From positions 620,001-684,000 of the forward strand of contig JABTTZ010000001.1 of assembly GCA_015075625.1 (NCBI GenBank): DNA of 64,000 nt, read 5' to 3'. This document shows, piece after piece, positions 1-7,910 of the stretch (within the stretch, counting starts at the first letter, position 1; every line of letters begins with the position of its first letter). The position numbers were made by a program, and so were the translations under genes. Source of the stretch: Anaerolineales bacterium (GTDB taxonomy: Bacteria > Chloroflexota > Anaerolineae > Aggregatilineales > UBA2796). The notes below the pieces were generated by a model, which made no database searches, had not been told where the DNA came from, and worked only from the letters and a program-made list of their open reading frames with translations.

Positions 1-103
1 GCTCGTCAAGGGGCAGCCCGCCGCGTATGTTTGCCGGAGTTTTGTCTGCAAACGTCCCGCCACCGAAGCGGCGGCGTTGGAACGGGCGCTGACAGGCGGC
101 TGA
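1..103 (+). CDS. C-terminal end of a YyaL/DUF255-type thioredoxin-domain protein (partial)
   Basis: An open frame beginning at base 2 runs into the window and ends with TGA at 101-103, giving 33 residues. The tail contains AAYVCRSFVCKRPAT. A pattern of this kind (AYVCxxFxCxxPxT) is what I remember from the C-terminus of the DUF255/YyaL (spermatogenesis-associated protein 20) family, which has an N-terminal thioredoxin domain and a six-hairpin glycosidase-like domain. The rest of the gene lies outside the window, so no catalytic residue can be seen. The assignment rests on this short tail only. Confidence 0.55.
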   Translation, partial: LVKGQPAAYVCRSFVCKRPATEAAALERALTGG

Positions 104-130
104 TCTTGCCACTCCTTGAGCGGTGGGATG

Positions 131-162
131 GCGCGGACGCCCTCTAGGGCGCCCCTACAAGG
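131..162. repeat. Short hairpin repeat, family E (GGCGC...GCGCCCCTACA)
   Basis: A GC-rich inverted repeat (GACGCCC/GGGCGCC) is followed by CCTACAAGG. Similar hairpins ending in CCTACA or CTTACGAGG, or their complement, occur at 3594-3620, 3778-3804, 7682-7710, 26625-26653, 32884-32912 and 35049-35081. The spread of copies between unrelated genes points to a REP-like element. The rest of the gap up to 186 shows nothing else. Confidence 0.5.
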
Positions 163-185
163 TGTGGGGGAGGGGTGTTATACCC

Positions 186-599
186 CTAGCTGCACACCTT
201 CCACGCCCCATCTTCTTTGATCAGTTTAATCGGGGCTGCCCCAAGCGGGGTGATGCCTAAATCGACCTCGCGGCTTTGATCACCAACCGTTACCTTCAGC
301 TTGCCACCTAGTTTTACCTCGGCAGCCTGAGCGCTTTCGCTGGTGAGGGTAAAGGTGATATTCCCAAAATCAAACGACGACTCCGCCGTCCCCCCGATGA
401 TGGCGCTGACGCCAGACGCCATACCTTCTCCGGCGGGAAGAACGGATTTGCACAAATAATCGAGCGCTTTTTTATCTTTTCTCACCGCGTTTTCAAAGAA
501 TCCTCGTGCCGCGTCTGTTGGTGAGCCACCACCGCAGGCGGTTAAGGTCAGACTGAGAAAAATGACCGTAAGAGCCATGATTCGGAATGATTTACGCAT
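186..599 (-). CDS. Small secreted lipoprotein, paralogue of the next gene
   Basis: I place the start at the ATG at 599 because the next paralogue has the same MRKSFR start and a GAGGAG ribosome site lies about 13 bases upstream; a longer frame to 635 exists. The product is 137 residues: a short basic N-terminus, a hydrophobic segment and the lipobox LTLTAC with the lipidated Cys at residue 22. After a Gly/Ser linker come a helix (GFFENAVRKDKKALDYL) and a beta-rich half ending in KEDGAWKVC. This layout recalls the NTF2-like DUF4878 lipoproteins, which also end in an 'xGxWKV' strand, but I do not assign function. It is 44 percent or more alike by eye to the protein at 804-1235, mostly in the signal and the C-terminal strand. 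Confidence 0.75.
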   Translation of the reverse strand: MRKSFRIMALTVIFLSLTLTACGGGSPTDAARGFFENAVRKDKKALDYLCKSVLPAGEGMASGVSAIIGGTAESSFDFGNITFTLTSESAQAAEVKLGGKLKVTVGDQSREVDLGITPLGAAPIKLIKEDGAWKVCS

Positions 600-659
600 A
601 CCCGTTTTTGCACTCCTCACCGTTCCACTCCTCATCAGGAAAAGACGCTAGTGTGTTTC

Positions 660-689
660 AGTGTAATCCAAAACACGCCCTCTCGCCAA
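660..689 (-). promoter_or_regulatory. Probable promoter of the first lipoprotein gene
   Basis: Read on the minus strand there is TTGGCG (684-689), an 18-base spacer, and TACACT (660-665). The stretch TTTTGGATTACACTGA is repeated upstream of the second lipoprotein gene, so both genes probably share promoter recognition or a regulator. The start codon at 599 is about 60 bases downstream. Confidence 0.45.
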
Positions 690-803
690 AACTTCTGTGG
701 AAGGAAACGAACGCGGGCGGTGGTCAACCCATCGCCCGCGCCGTTATCCTAAAGGAACCTCATCAACCATGAACGGTGGTGAGGCATCAGCCTGTGGGCA
801 GGG

Positions 804-1235
804 TTAGCTGCACACCTTCCACTTGCCGTCTTCCTTGAGCATCGGAATGGGGGCAGCGCCAGCCGCGCCCATATCGACATCTTGGGAGACACCCCCTACA
901 GTTACCTTCAACTTACCGGAGAACTTGACAGTGGCTTTATCGCCGCTCTCGTTCTCGACGGTGAAGCTCAAACCCGAGGAGTCAACGGTCACGCCGCTTG
1001 CCCCACCGCCAGCAATTGCTGCGAAGGAGGAAACCATCTGGTCAGCCTGAGCTTCCAACGCCTTACAAATGTAACCCTTAGCAGCAGCCGAATCGTTCTT
1101 GAAGACGGCTTCAAAGAAACCCTTTGCCCCATCAGCGGGGGTGCCGCCGCCGCCGCCGCCGCCGCCGCCGCACGCCGTGAGCGCCAAGCTGAGGAACAAC
1201 ACAGCGAGGGTCAAAACCCGAAATGACTTACGCAT
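804..1235 (-). CDS. Small secreted lipoprotein with poly-glycine stretch
   Basis: The ATG at 1235 is preceded by AAGGAG with a 9-base spacer and is favoured over the upstream ATG at 1283. The 143-residue product has a typical lipoprotein signal with the lipobox LALTAC (Cys22), followed at once by nine glycines, then an alpha/beta domain ending in KEDGKWKVC like the paralogue at 186-599. The pair is tandem, same strand, each with its own promoter. A DUF4878/NTF2-like fold is possible. Anchoring to the outer face of the cytoplasmic membrane is predicted; the ligand or partner is unknown. Confidence 0.78.
   Translation of the reverse strand: MRKSFRVLTLAVLFLSLALTACGGGGGGGGGTPADGAKGFFEAVFKNDSAAAKGYICKALEAQADQMVSSFAAIAGGGASGVTVDSSGLSFTVENESGDKATVKFSGKLKVTVGGVSQDVDMGAAGAAPIPMLKEDGKWKVCS
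1141..1170. repeat. GCC/GGC trinucleotide tract coding for poly-Gly
   Basis: About nine GGC codons (minus strand) lie directly after the lipidated Cys codon. As a triplet microsatellite it can change linker length without changing frame. Confidence 0.8.
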
Positions 1236-1271
1236 AGAGATGCACTCCTTGTTGCAAAATACACGCCGATC

Positions 1272-1299
1272 AGTGTAATCCAAAATCTATACAGTGCAA
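1272..1299 (-). promoter_or_regulatory. Probable promoter of the poly-Gly lipoprotein gene
   Basis: On the minus strand TTGCAC (1294-1299), a 16-base spacer and TACACT (1272-1277). The -10 region lies within the same TTTTGGATTACACTGA block found at the paralogue. Confidence 0.45.
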
Positions 1300-1319
1300 C
1301 TGCGCATTTTCTCCCGCGC

Positions 1320-1325
1320 TATAAT
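1320..1325 (+). promoter_or_regulatory. TATAAT -10 box ahead of the esterase-CapA gene
   Basis: A perfect TATAAT lies about 43 bases upstream of the ATG at 1368 in the gap shared with the divergent lipoprotein gene. No good -35 match is visible 16-18 bases upstream (CAACTG at 17). Confidence 0.35.
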
Positions 1326-1367
1326 CCCCCCAATCGTGAGGTTATTTCATCGGATGACCCGCCCGTG

Positions 1368-3572
1368 ATGCATCGACTCCGCAATGCCTTTGCCGCTGGT
1401 TTTGCCCTAGTTTTGGTAGCCTTTCTCAACTTCATCCCTCACCAACCTCTGACCGCACAGGGTGAAGGGTGCGCTGAGCCTACTGGAATGCTGGTAGATC
1501 GCACCTACCGCAGCGCCATTCTTGGACAGACCATGACCTATGCGCTCTACCTCCCACCCTGTTACAATGCCGATTCGCAGCGCTACCCGACGGTTTACCT
1601 GATGCATGGCTCAGATGCGGTGGATACGCGCTATTGGGTAGGGTTAGGGGTGGTTGATGCCCTTGATCGGGGTATTAAAACAGGGATTCTCCCGCCGATG
1701 TTGGTCGTCTTGCCCTTTGGCGATTGGATCGCCAACAACAACCAGTTCAATCGCGTTTCGTGGAGCACCGTCTTTCTCAGCGAACTGATGCCCAATGTGG
1801 AGGGGAATTTTCGCGCCGATCCACGCCGTGAATCACGCGCCATTGGGGGGATTTCACGAGGTGGTTTTTGGGCGTTTAACATTGCCTTTCTGCACCCCGA
1901 TCTGTTCGTTTCCTTGGGCGGACACAGCCCGTTTTTCCATCCTAGCCACTGGCAAGGGGCGAATCCGCTTGTCTTGGTGAACACCCTCCCCAATCTGGAG
2001 ACGCTGCGTATCTGGATGGATCATGGGCGGGAGGATTACGCCGCCCCGAACATCATTGAGATGAACCGGCTGATGGAACAGCGCAAACTGCCCCACATTT
2101 ATCAGGTGTACGCAGAGGGCAAACACGAGCGGAAGTACTGGGCATCCCATATGATGGAATACTTGCTTTTTTATGCCCAACCCTGGCTGCCCACCGCAGA
2201 GGTGAAAGAAACCCCTACAGTGGGGCTGCCAACACTCCCAACAGTGACACCAACACCCCTTGTCGCCTTACCGCTTGCCCGCCCCAACCTTGGTGCTGGC
2301 GAGGATGCGGGAGAGGCAATTTTCCTTCCGGTGATCGCCTACAAGAGCATCCTCGACCCGCTCCCGATGGAATCGTTACGGGCGGCGCGGCGCGGCGATC
2401 TCGCTCCCTATTTGGCACTCGATCAGACAACGGCGGCGGCACTCCAAGCGCGGGGGGTGATGCTTCACCCGCAAACGCCCATCTATCCTGATGAAATACT
2501 CGTGCGGGAATTGGAACGTCAGCCGCGTGTCTGGACGCTGCTCCCCCTCACGCGGCTGACGCCTCGCCTGCGCTTGCTCATGGTGGACGAGGTGAACCCC
2601 GTCTATGGCTTGATCGATGGTACGCTGGCGGACTACCCCTTTGCTTTTGCCCCCTTCCCCCGCGAACACCTGACGACGATCCTGATTTCCGGTGTCACGG
2701 CGATCACCCGCGAGACGCGCCAAGTCATTGAGCGCGAGGGGGTCGAATGGGCGCAAGGCGGACTGCGCGGGATCACCCGCCGCGCCGATATTTTTCACGT
2801 CAGCAATGAGGTTTCATTTCATGAGGGCTGCCCACGCTTCAGGGGTGGGATGCCCTTTGGAGAGTTCTGTTCGAATGTCGATCATTTTCCGATTCTGACG
2901 GAGCTTGGCGTTGACGTTGTGGAGCTTTCCGGCAACCATAACATGGATTACCAGCAGCCGTCTTACCTCAGCACCTTAGAGATGTACGCGGGGGCGGGGA
3001 TCAAGACCGTTGGCGGCGGGCGCAATGGTGGCGAGGCGCGGCAGCCCTTCCTCATCACCGGTGGGGGGGGGCGCGTGGCGTGGGTCTCTTGCAACGATGT
3101 CGGTCCGCGTTGGGCAATGGCAACCGAGCTTGAACCGGGCGCGGCAACTTGTGACGATGGCTGGCTGCGGGAAGCGCTCCCCCGCCTTCAGCGCGAGAAT
3201 GATGTGGTGATCATCTCCATCCAGTGGATCGAATCGGAGACGCAAATCCCCACCCGCCGCCAAGAGGCAAAGGCGCAGGATTACGCCGATTGGGGCGCTG
3301 ATGTGATCATCGGGACGCAGGCGCATCTGACGCAGTTTGCCCGCTTTTTACCGAATGCGCGGGGCGGGGAATCCTTTGTCCATTACGGGTTGGGCAACCT
3401 GTTCTTCGACCAAACCTTCGATTACAAGTTTTCCTACATGGTGGAAGTTTATGTCTATGAGGGGGCGGTGCGCACGCTGGCGCTCTATCCGGTGGTCATT
3501 GAGGGGCAAGGTCGCCCCCGTTTGATGGACGCCAAATCACGGATTCACTTTCGCTCCTTGACGCTGAAGTAG
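1368..3572 (+). CDS. Secreted two-domain protein: alpha/beta-hydrolase esterase fused to CapA-like metallophosphatase
   Basis: The ATG at 1368 directly follows an in-frame GTG at 1365; either gives the same signal peptide (hydrophobic core FAAGFALVLVAFLNF). Residues 30-280 resemble the PF00756 putative esterase (enterochelin-esterase, antigen 85-like) family: an HGS motif after the strand YPTVYLM, and the nucleophile elbow GISRGG with Ser163. A Pro/Thr-rich linker follows (about 285-330). The second half, from about 440, matches PGA_cap/CapA proteins: VSNEVSFHEGCP, LTELGVDVVELSGNHNMDY and the HYGLGNLFFDQ block, a calcineurin-like metallophosphoesterase fold. CapA itself takes part in poly-gamma-glutamate capsule assembly; many homologues have no known substrate. 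The fusion suggests extracellular processing of an ester or polymer, but the substrate is not evident. It stands alone, divergent from the lipoproteins. Confidence 0.8.
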   Translation: MHRLRNAFAAGFALVLVAFLNFIPHQPLTAQGEGCAEPTGMLVDRTYRSAILGQTMTYALYLPPCYNADSQRYPTVYLMHGSDAVDTRYWVGLGVVDALDRGIKTGILPPMLVVLPFGDWIANNNQFNRVSWSTVFLSELMPNVEGNFRADPRRESRAIGGISRGGFWAFNIAFLHPDLFVSLGGHSPFFHPSHWQGANPLVLVNTLPNLETLRIWMDHGREDYAAPNIIEMNRLMEQRKLPHIYQVYAEGKHERKYWASHMMEYLLFYAQPWLPTAEVKETPTVGLPTLPTVTPTPLVALPLARPNLGAGEDAGEAIFLPVIAYKSILDPLPMESLRAARRGDLAPYLALDQTTAAALQARGVMLHPQTPIYPDEILVRELERQPRVWTLLPLTRLTPRLRLLMVDEVNPVYGLIDGTLADYPFAFAPFPREHLTTILISGVTAITRETRQVIEREGVEWAQGGLRGITRRADIFHVSNEVSFHEGCPRFRGGMPFGEFCSNVDHFPILTELGVDVVELSGNHNMDYQQPSYLSTLEMYAGAGIKTVGGGRNGGEARQPFLITGGGGRVAWVSCNDVGPRWAMATELEPGAATCDDGWLREALPRLQRENDVVIISIQWIESETQIPTRRQEAKAQDYADWGADVIIGTQAHLTQFARFLPNARGGESFVHYGLGNLFFDQTFDYKFSYMVEVYVYEGAVRTLALYPVVIEGQGRPRLMDAKSRIHFRSLTLK

Positions 3573-3898
3573 GGTGTGTTGAGGGTGTAATCCCTGTAGG
3601 GGCGCAAGTCCTTGCGCCCAGCGCCGCCCGTGAGCGCCCGCCGCTAAAGCAGCGGGCTAGAAGTAACCACCCCTTCGGGGCTTAAAAAACATCGCTGCCC
3701 AGGGGTTTCTGCTTTCTTCACTCCAAAAGTTTTTTGCACTTAGTTGACATTCTAACCCGCCTCCCACCCGCACCCCCGTAGAGACGCCCCCAAGGGCGTC
3801 CGCGTCCTACTCCCATTCCCTGCAAGCGGGGAATGGCGACTGCTGCGCAGTAACCGGGGCGGATAGGGGTTCTTCTAGAAACCACTGTGCTGCGCCCC
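3573..3898. repeat. Intergenic repeat cluster (families E, A and B)
   Basis: This gap holds no gene. It contains a family E hairpin (3594-3620, GGCGCAAG/CTTGCGCC), a family A element in reverse orientation (3636-3686: GCCCGCCGCTAAAGC...CCCCTTCGGGGC), a second family E copy (3778-3804) and a reversed family B copy (about 3805-3888, containing GGGGTTCTTCTAGAAA and GCAAGCGGGGAA). The same blocks recur in most other long gaps. Confidence 0.6.
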
Positions 3899-5950
3899 CT
3901 AGTTTGGCGGAAAAATGCAGCGGAAGCCAACATAGGGATAGGTGCTGGTGGCATTCCCTACACTGCCGCGTGAGGTGCTGGTGATCCTCAGCGCATCGTC
4001 ATCATATGCCCCACCGCGAATCACGACATCATCATTGGCGGTGGCAGTGCGATCTAGATCAGCAGCAGTGAACGGATCGCGGTACGGGCTGTTCGTCCAT
4101 TCGGCAACATTCCCCGCCATATGCTGCGCCCCCACCCATGATGCGCCCTCTGGGTAATTTGTCTGGGCGGGCAAAGGGCTACCGGTGAGGGAATCCTCAT
4201 CGTACACAGCGTGTTCAGTCGTTGGCGTGTTGTTGCCCCAAGGGTAAAGCCGTCCATCAACCCCCCGTGCGGCATATTCCCATTCTTTTTCTAAGGGAAG
4301 TCGTCCCCCAACGAATTGGCAATAATGGAGGGCATTCCGCTGTGAGATACCGGTTTGCGGCATCGTCTCTGGGCTGGATTCACTCCCCGAAGGAACCTCG
4401 CATGGATATTTCGTCGCTTGGACACACTGCGCGTAATCGCCCACGCTGACCTCATACTCGCCAATCCAAAACGGCGTGTCAATCGTCACGGAGAGCGTTT
4501 TCCCCGCCGGATCGCCCATCAGGAAACGCCCTGCCGGAACATAGACAACGGGCAGCCCCTTGATTACCTTTCTTTCGGTAAGAAACGCCACCGATGTTCC
4601 GGCGGGGAGCAGCGTTGCCGTTGGGGTCGGGGTGGCGGTGGGTATATCCGTTGGGGTGTAGGTGAAGGTTGGTGTCGCGGTGGGCAGCGGGGTATCCGTC
4701 GCCGTTGGGGTAGCGGTGGGTGTTGGCGTAAAGGTGGCGGTATCGGTGAAGGTCGGCGTTGGCGTAAAGGTTGCCGTGTGGGTGGGCGTCGCGGTGAAGG
4801 TGGGGGTGAAGGTCGCCGTATCCGTTGGGGTCGGCGTGGCGCTAGGAAGGGTGGGGGTATACGTCGGTGTTTCGGTGAAGGTAGGGGTGAAGGTTGCCGT
4901 TGCGCTGAGGATCAGGGCAATTTGGGTTGAGGTCTGGTCAAGGATCAGGGCAGCGCTGGGGGTGTTTGCCTGCCCTCTGGTAAGCATAATGATGATGAGC
5001 AGCAGGGCGACGATTAAGGCAATACCAGCGATGAATACAATGGGCATAGAGCGGGCAGGGGAGTGATCCCCGCCAATGCTCTTGTCACCGTTTAACGCCT
5101 TTTTAAGCGCTTGGAAAAATGCCCCCGCCGATGGATAGCGATCTTGTTTATCCTTAGCCAGCGCCTTTTGCAATACGTCATTAATGGCAGGCAGTAAATC
5201 CTTGCGATGCTCTTGGATCGATGGGGGTGGATTTAGAATGTGCATCGTCATCATGGCGGCGGAGGTTGTTCCGTTGAAAGGAACCCTTCCCGCTAACAAC
5301 TCATAGGTCATCACCCCTAACGCATAGACATCGGTACGGGCGTCTAACTCCTTACCCTCCCATTGTTCTGGGGGCATGTAGGAGGGCGTTCCAATTATCA
5401 TGGAGGTCTGAGTCAGTTGGGTATTGCTTTCAACCATTTTTGCTATCCCGAAATCGGTTAAATAAGCGTTTCCTTCCTTGTCCAACATAATATTGGCTGG
5501 TTTTAAATCGCGGTGAACAATCCCTTTTTGATGAGCATGATCGAGGGCTTCACTGATCTGTTCGACATAAGCAAGGATTTCCTCGCTTGAAAGTTGTTTA
5601 GTTTGCTTTTGGCGCTCTTGCACCAAATCAGCCAGCGATCCCCCCCCCACCAAACGCATGGTCAGGTAGATCGTGTTCTCATACGTTCCTGAATCAAAGA
5701 CGGGCAGAATATGGGGATGATCCAAACCGGCGATAGTTCTAATTTCACGTTCAAACCGCGTGATAAACTGCGAATTACCTATATTATTGGGGTTAATCAT
5801 TTTGAGAGCAACTTCCCGACTCATGTTTATCTGCCACGCTTTGTACACCGTCGCCATCCCACCCCTGCCCAGAATGCCGCTAATACTATAATTTCCTATG
5901 GTTTTGCCGATCATGGGGTCAGAAGAATTCAAGGGCGTGGAGTCGGTCAT
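3899..5950 (-). CDS. Membrane Ser/Thr protein kinase with extracytoplasmic SUMF1/FGE-like domain
   Basis: 683 residues. Residues about 20-290 are a Hanks-type kinase with all key motifs: glycine loop GRGGMATVY, the VALK lysine, HRDLKPAN (His146, Asp148) and the DFG Asp in [10 protein letters not shown] single membrane helix lies at about 303-325 ([20 protein letters not shown]). Residues 340-460 are a low-complexity Thr/Pro linker (TPTxT repeats). The rest is a SUMF1/formylglycine-generating-enzyme-like domain, beginning [13 protein letters not shown] and ending YVGFRCIF. The two cysteines of active FGE in the RGGxxxCxxxxCR region are absent (the region reads [12 protein letters not shown]), so it is more likely a binding or sensor domain than an FGE. 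Topology is cytoplasmic kinase with external sensor. It is divergent from the two response regulators at 6215. Start: ATG at 5950, weak ribosome site. Confidence 0.88.
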   Translation of the reverse strand: MTDSTPLNSSDPMIGKTIGNYSISGILGRGGMATVYKAWQINMSREVALKMINPNNIGNSQFITRFEREIRTIAGLDHPHILPVFDSGTYENTIYLTMRLVGGGSLADLVQERQKQTKQLSSEEILAYVEQISEALDHAHQKGIVHRDLKPANIMLDKEGNAYLTDFGIAKMVESNTQLTQTSMIIGTPSYMPPEQWEGKELDARTDVYALGVMTYELLAGRVPFNGTTSAAMMTMHILNPPPSIQEHRKDLLPAINDVLQKALAKDKQDRYPSAGAFFQALKKALNGDKSIGGDHSPARSMPIVFIAGIALIVALLLIIIMLTRGQANTPSAALILDQTSTQIALILSATATFTPTFTETPTYTPTLPSATPTPTDTATFTPTFTATPTHTATFTPTPTFTDTATFTPTPTATPTATDTPLPTATPTFTYTPTDIPTATPTPTATLLPAGTSVAFLTERKVIKGLPVVYVPAGRFLMGDPAGKTLSVTIDTPFWIGEYEVSVGDYAQCVQATKYPCEVPSGSESSPETMPQTGISQRNALHYCQFVGGRLPLEKEWEYAARGVDGRLYPWGNNTPTTEHAVYDEDSLTGSPLPAQTNYPEGASWVGAQHMAGNVAEWTNSPYRDPFTAADLDRTATANDDVVIRGGAYDDDALRITSTSRGSVGNATSTYPYVGFRCIFPPN
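4610..4920. repeat. Low-complexity coding repeat (Thr/Pro linker)
   Basis: Degenerate repeats of GGTGGGCGT and GGTGAAGGT-like units encode the TPTxT linker of the kinase on the minus strand. They are in frame and have no conserved spacers, so this is a coding linker and not a CRISPR array. Confidence 0.8.
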
Positions 5951-6214
5951 AGCGATCTATCCCCCATATAGGTGCTGTTGATCACAGAGTATCCCTTATT
6001 ATTGTAAAGTGAGCGGTTATGTGTAGTCAACTCAGAAAAACTAATCACATCTGTGACAGTATTGTGACAAGATGTCGAATCGAATTGCCTGAGTCTTCCT
6101 ATATACTAAGTATCGATAACATACCAATGATTAACACTATCCAAATGATTCGCAAATGAGTTAAGGTCTTGGCACCTATCGTCCACATTGGGTTTGGGAT
6201 AGGGATTAGCTGCA

Positions 6215-6592
6215 ATGTACACCATCCTACTTATCGAAGATAACGCTCAGACTGCCCGCATGGTACAGAAAGTGCTGGAGACAGCCGATATGACAGTCCA
6301 TTATGCCCCTAATGGGATGACTGGCTTGGGGCTGGCACAAGAGTATGCCTTTGATCTGATCTTGCTGGACATTCACCTCCCCGACCTTGATGGAAAAGTG
6401 GTTGCCGCCAATCTACGCGGGAACGTCGCCCCAATCATCGCCTTCAGCGCCGATGACAGTCCCCGTTCGCGGAAGATGGCGGCTGCTTTTGGCTGCCATA
6501 ATTTTATTGCCAAACCAATCAATACACGGCTGTTTCCGACGCAAATCACAGAGATGATTGCCCATCATCGGGAGGCGGGTGAACATGCCTAA
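6215..6592 (+). CDS. Receiver-only response regulator
   Basis: 125 residues comprising one CheY-like receiver: acidic pocket Glu8-Asp9, phospho-acceptor Asp52 in LILLDIHLPD, a Ser in the FSAD block and the conserved Lys in FIAKPIN. There is no output domain, so it works as a phosphorelay intermediate or through protein contacts. Its stop overlaps the start of a second receiver gene by 8 bases, indicating translational coupling. No histidine kinase is adjacent; the closest in the window is at 18922. The 264-base gap upstream (5951-6214) is AT-rich and probably holds promoters for this operon and the divergent kinase. Confidence 0.9.
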   Translation: MYTILLIEDNAQTARMVQKVLETADMTVHYAPNGMTGLGLAQEYAFDLILLDIHLPDLDGKVVAANLRGNVAPIIAFSADDSPRSRKMAAAFGCHNFIAKPINTRLFPTQITEMIAHHREAGEHA

Positions 6593-6950
6593 ACGAATTC
6601 TCTATGTCGAAGATAACTTCCAAAACCGCCGCCTTGTGCGGAAGATTCTGACGGCGGCTGGCTACGAGATGCTGGAAGCGGAAGATGGACAACGCGGTGT
6701 GGAGATGGCGCTGCGCGAAAAGCCCGATGTGATCCTCATGGATATCAATATGGGAGGGATGGACGGGATTCAAGCCACTGCTGCCCTTCGCGCCTCGGAA
6801 AGCGCGCACATCCCGATTGTGGCGCTGACCGCCGCCGCCATGAAAGGTGACCGCGAACGGATTTTGGCAGCGGGCTGTGATGGCTACCTGCAAAAGCCGA
6901 TCAGCAAAGCGCTCCTGTTGGAGGCACTCGCCCACTATTTACGGAAATAA
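6585..6950 (+). CDS. Second receiver-only response regulator
   Basis: I start at the ATG at 6585 (MPKRILYVEDN), which has GGAGG at 6571-6575 and overlaps the previous stop codon. 121 residues with Glu9-Asp10, phospho-acceptor Asp53 in VILMDINMGG, Thr in ALTAAA and Lys in YLQKPIS. This is close to the stand-alone DivK/CheY type that often relays from hybrid kinases. It forms a two-gene operon with the upstream receiver, an arrangement suggesting that a single kinase may drive two outputs. Confidence 0.9.
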   Translation: MPKRILYVEDNFQNRRLVRKILTAAGYEMLEAEDGQRGVEMALREKPDVILMDINMGGMDGIQATAALRASESAHIPIVALTAAAMKGDRERILAAGCDGYLQKPISKALLLEALAHYLRK

Positions 6951-7007
6951 GCGGCAGGCGACCACACACCCCTACAGAGAGGGGGAGAGACGAACAGCGT
7001 CTTTTGC

Positions 7008-7060
7008 CTTTTAAGTCCCGTAGGGGTGGTCATGTTTAGCCCGCTGCTTTAGCGGCAAGC
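7008..7060 (+). repeat. Degenerate family A intergenic element
   Basis: Contains TAGGGGTGGTCATGTTTAGCCC followed by CGCTGCTTTAGCGGC, matching the second half of the family A consensus best preserved at 43537-43587. Confidence 0.5.
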
Positions 7061-7209
7061 GACCACACAGGTGCGCCCGCGCCGTTGCCAACACCCCACC
7101 TCGCCCCTTTTTCGCATTCTGACGACATCCTTCATCTCCGCTTAACGACCCTCTCGCTACAATAGGGATCAGGGTTGTTTTGCTATAGTCAGGTAAAGGA
7201 TGCTGCCTT

Positions 7210-7620
7210 GTGGTGACTCCCAAAAATCTGCGGCGCGTGTTTTATGTGGAACTTCTCGTCAACCTCGCTTCGATCCTCGCGTTTATGTTCGGCGGGGCGG
7301 CGATCTTGGAACAATTCGGTGTGGCGGTGGTCACTCCGCCCCTCGTGGAGGCGTTTCAATGGTTTGCCACGCTCCTCATCGTAATCACCTACATCTTGGC
7401 GCGGGCGCTCTTTGCCCAGAATGATCGCGCCCTTCGCTATGTCCTTGAAGGCTATTTGATTGGCGATTTAGTCTACCTTGTCGTCCTCTTTCGCTTCGTC
7501 GGTGCTATTGGTGGAGTATGGACGTTTGGAAGTGTGTTTGGGTTAGCCTTCACCGTGTTTATTGCTACTATGCGTGTTTTGTATCTGTGGCAAACGCGGG
7601 GAAGGAGGAACGGGAAATGA
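7210..7620 (+). CDS. Small integral membrane protein, unknown function
   Basis: 136 residues starting at GTG 7210 (a second GTG follows at 7213), with AAAGGA 8 bases upstream. Four hydrophobic segments are visible: VELLVNLASILAFMFGGAAI, EAFQWFATLLIVITYILA, VLEGYLIGDLVYLVVLF and VFGLAFTVFIATMRVLYLW, with a basic C-terminus. I do not recognise a family. It stands alone between repeat-bearing gaps; nothing in the context points to a role. Confidence 0.65.
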   Translation: MVTPKNLRRVFYVELLVNLASILAFMFGGAAILEQFGVAVVTPPLVEAFQWFATLLIVITYILARALFAQNDRALRYVLEGYLIGDLVYLVVLFRFVGAIGGVWTFGSVFGLAFTVFIATMRVLYLWQTRGRRNGK

Positions 7621-7662
7621 ACGGCTCAGAACGTTGTGAGCCAAAACAGGCGCCTTGATTCA

Positions 7663-7710
7663 TTGCTTTAGCGGCGAGCCCCAGACGCGCTATAGTGCGC
7701 CTCTACAGAG
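7663..7710. repeat. Partial family A plus family E repeat
   Basis: GCTTTAGCGGC (family A end) is followed at 7682-7710 by GACGCGCTATAGTGCGCCTC and TACAGAGG, a family E hairpin. Upstream, 7623-7642 can fold as GGCTCA/TGAGCC. The remaining part of the 290-base gap probably holds the promoter of the DUF3179 gene but no clear boxes were found. Confidence 0.45.
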
Positions 7711-7910
7711 GTGCAGGCAAGAGCGTAAATTCCTACTAAAATTAAGGAATATACCTGTAGTAAGGACTTAGCGTTTTTTGTGAGGCTATTCGGTGCGGGT
7801 GCGTTAACCCTCACCAATTGTTTACGACGCAGCCCGTAATAAACGTTTGTGCTGCTGCCATCTATCCTGTGCCATATTTATCATAGTGTGAGTTCTGTGT
7901 AGGTAGAGTT

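Noticed and set aside
4610-4920. Direct repeats that could suggest a CRISPR array or minisatellite
   Set aside because: The units are in frame, degenerate and encode a TPTxT linker between membrane helix and SUMF1 domain; there are no regular spacers.
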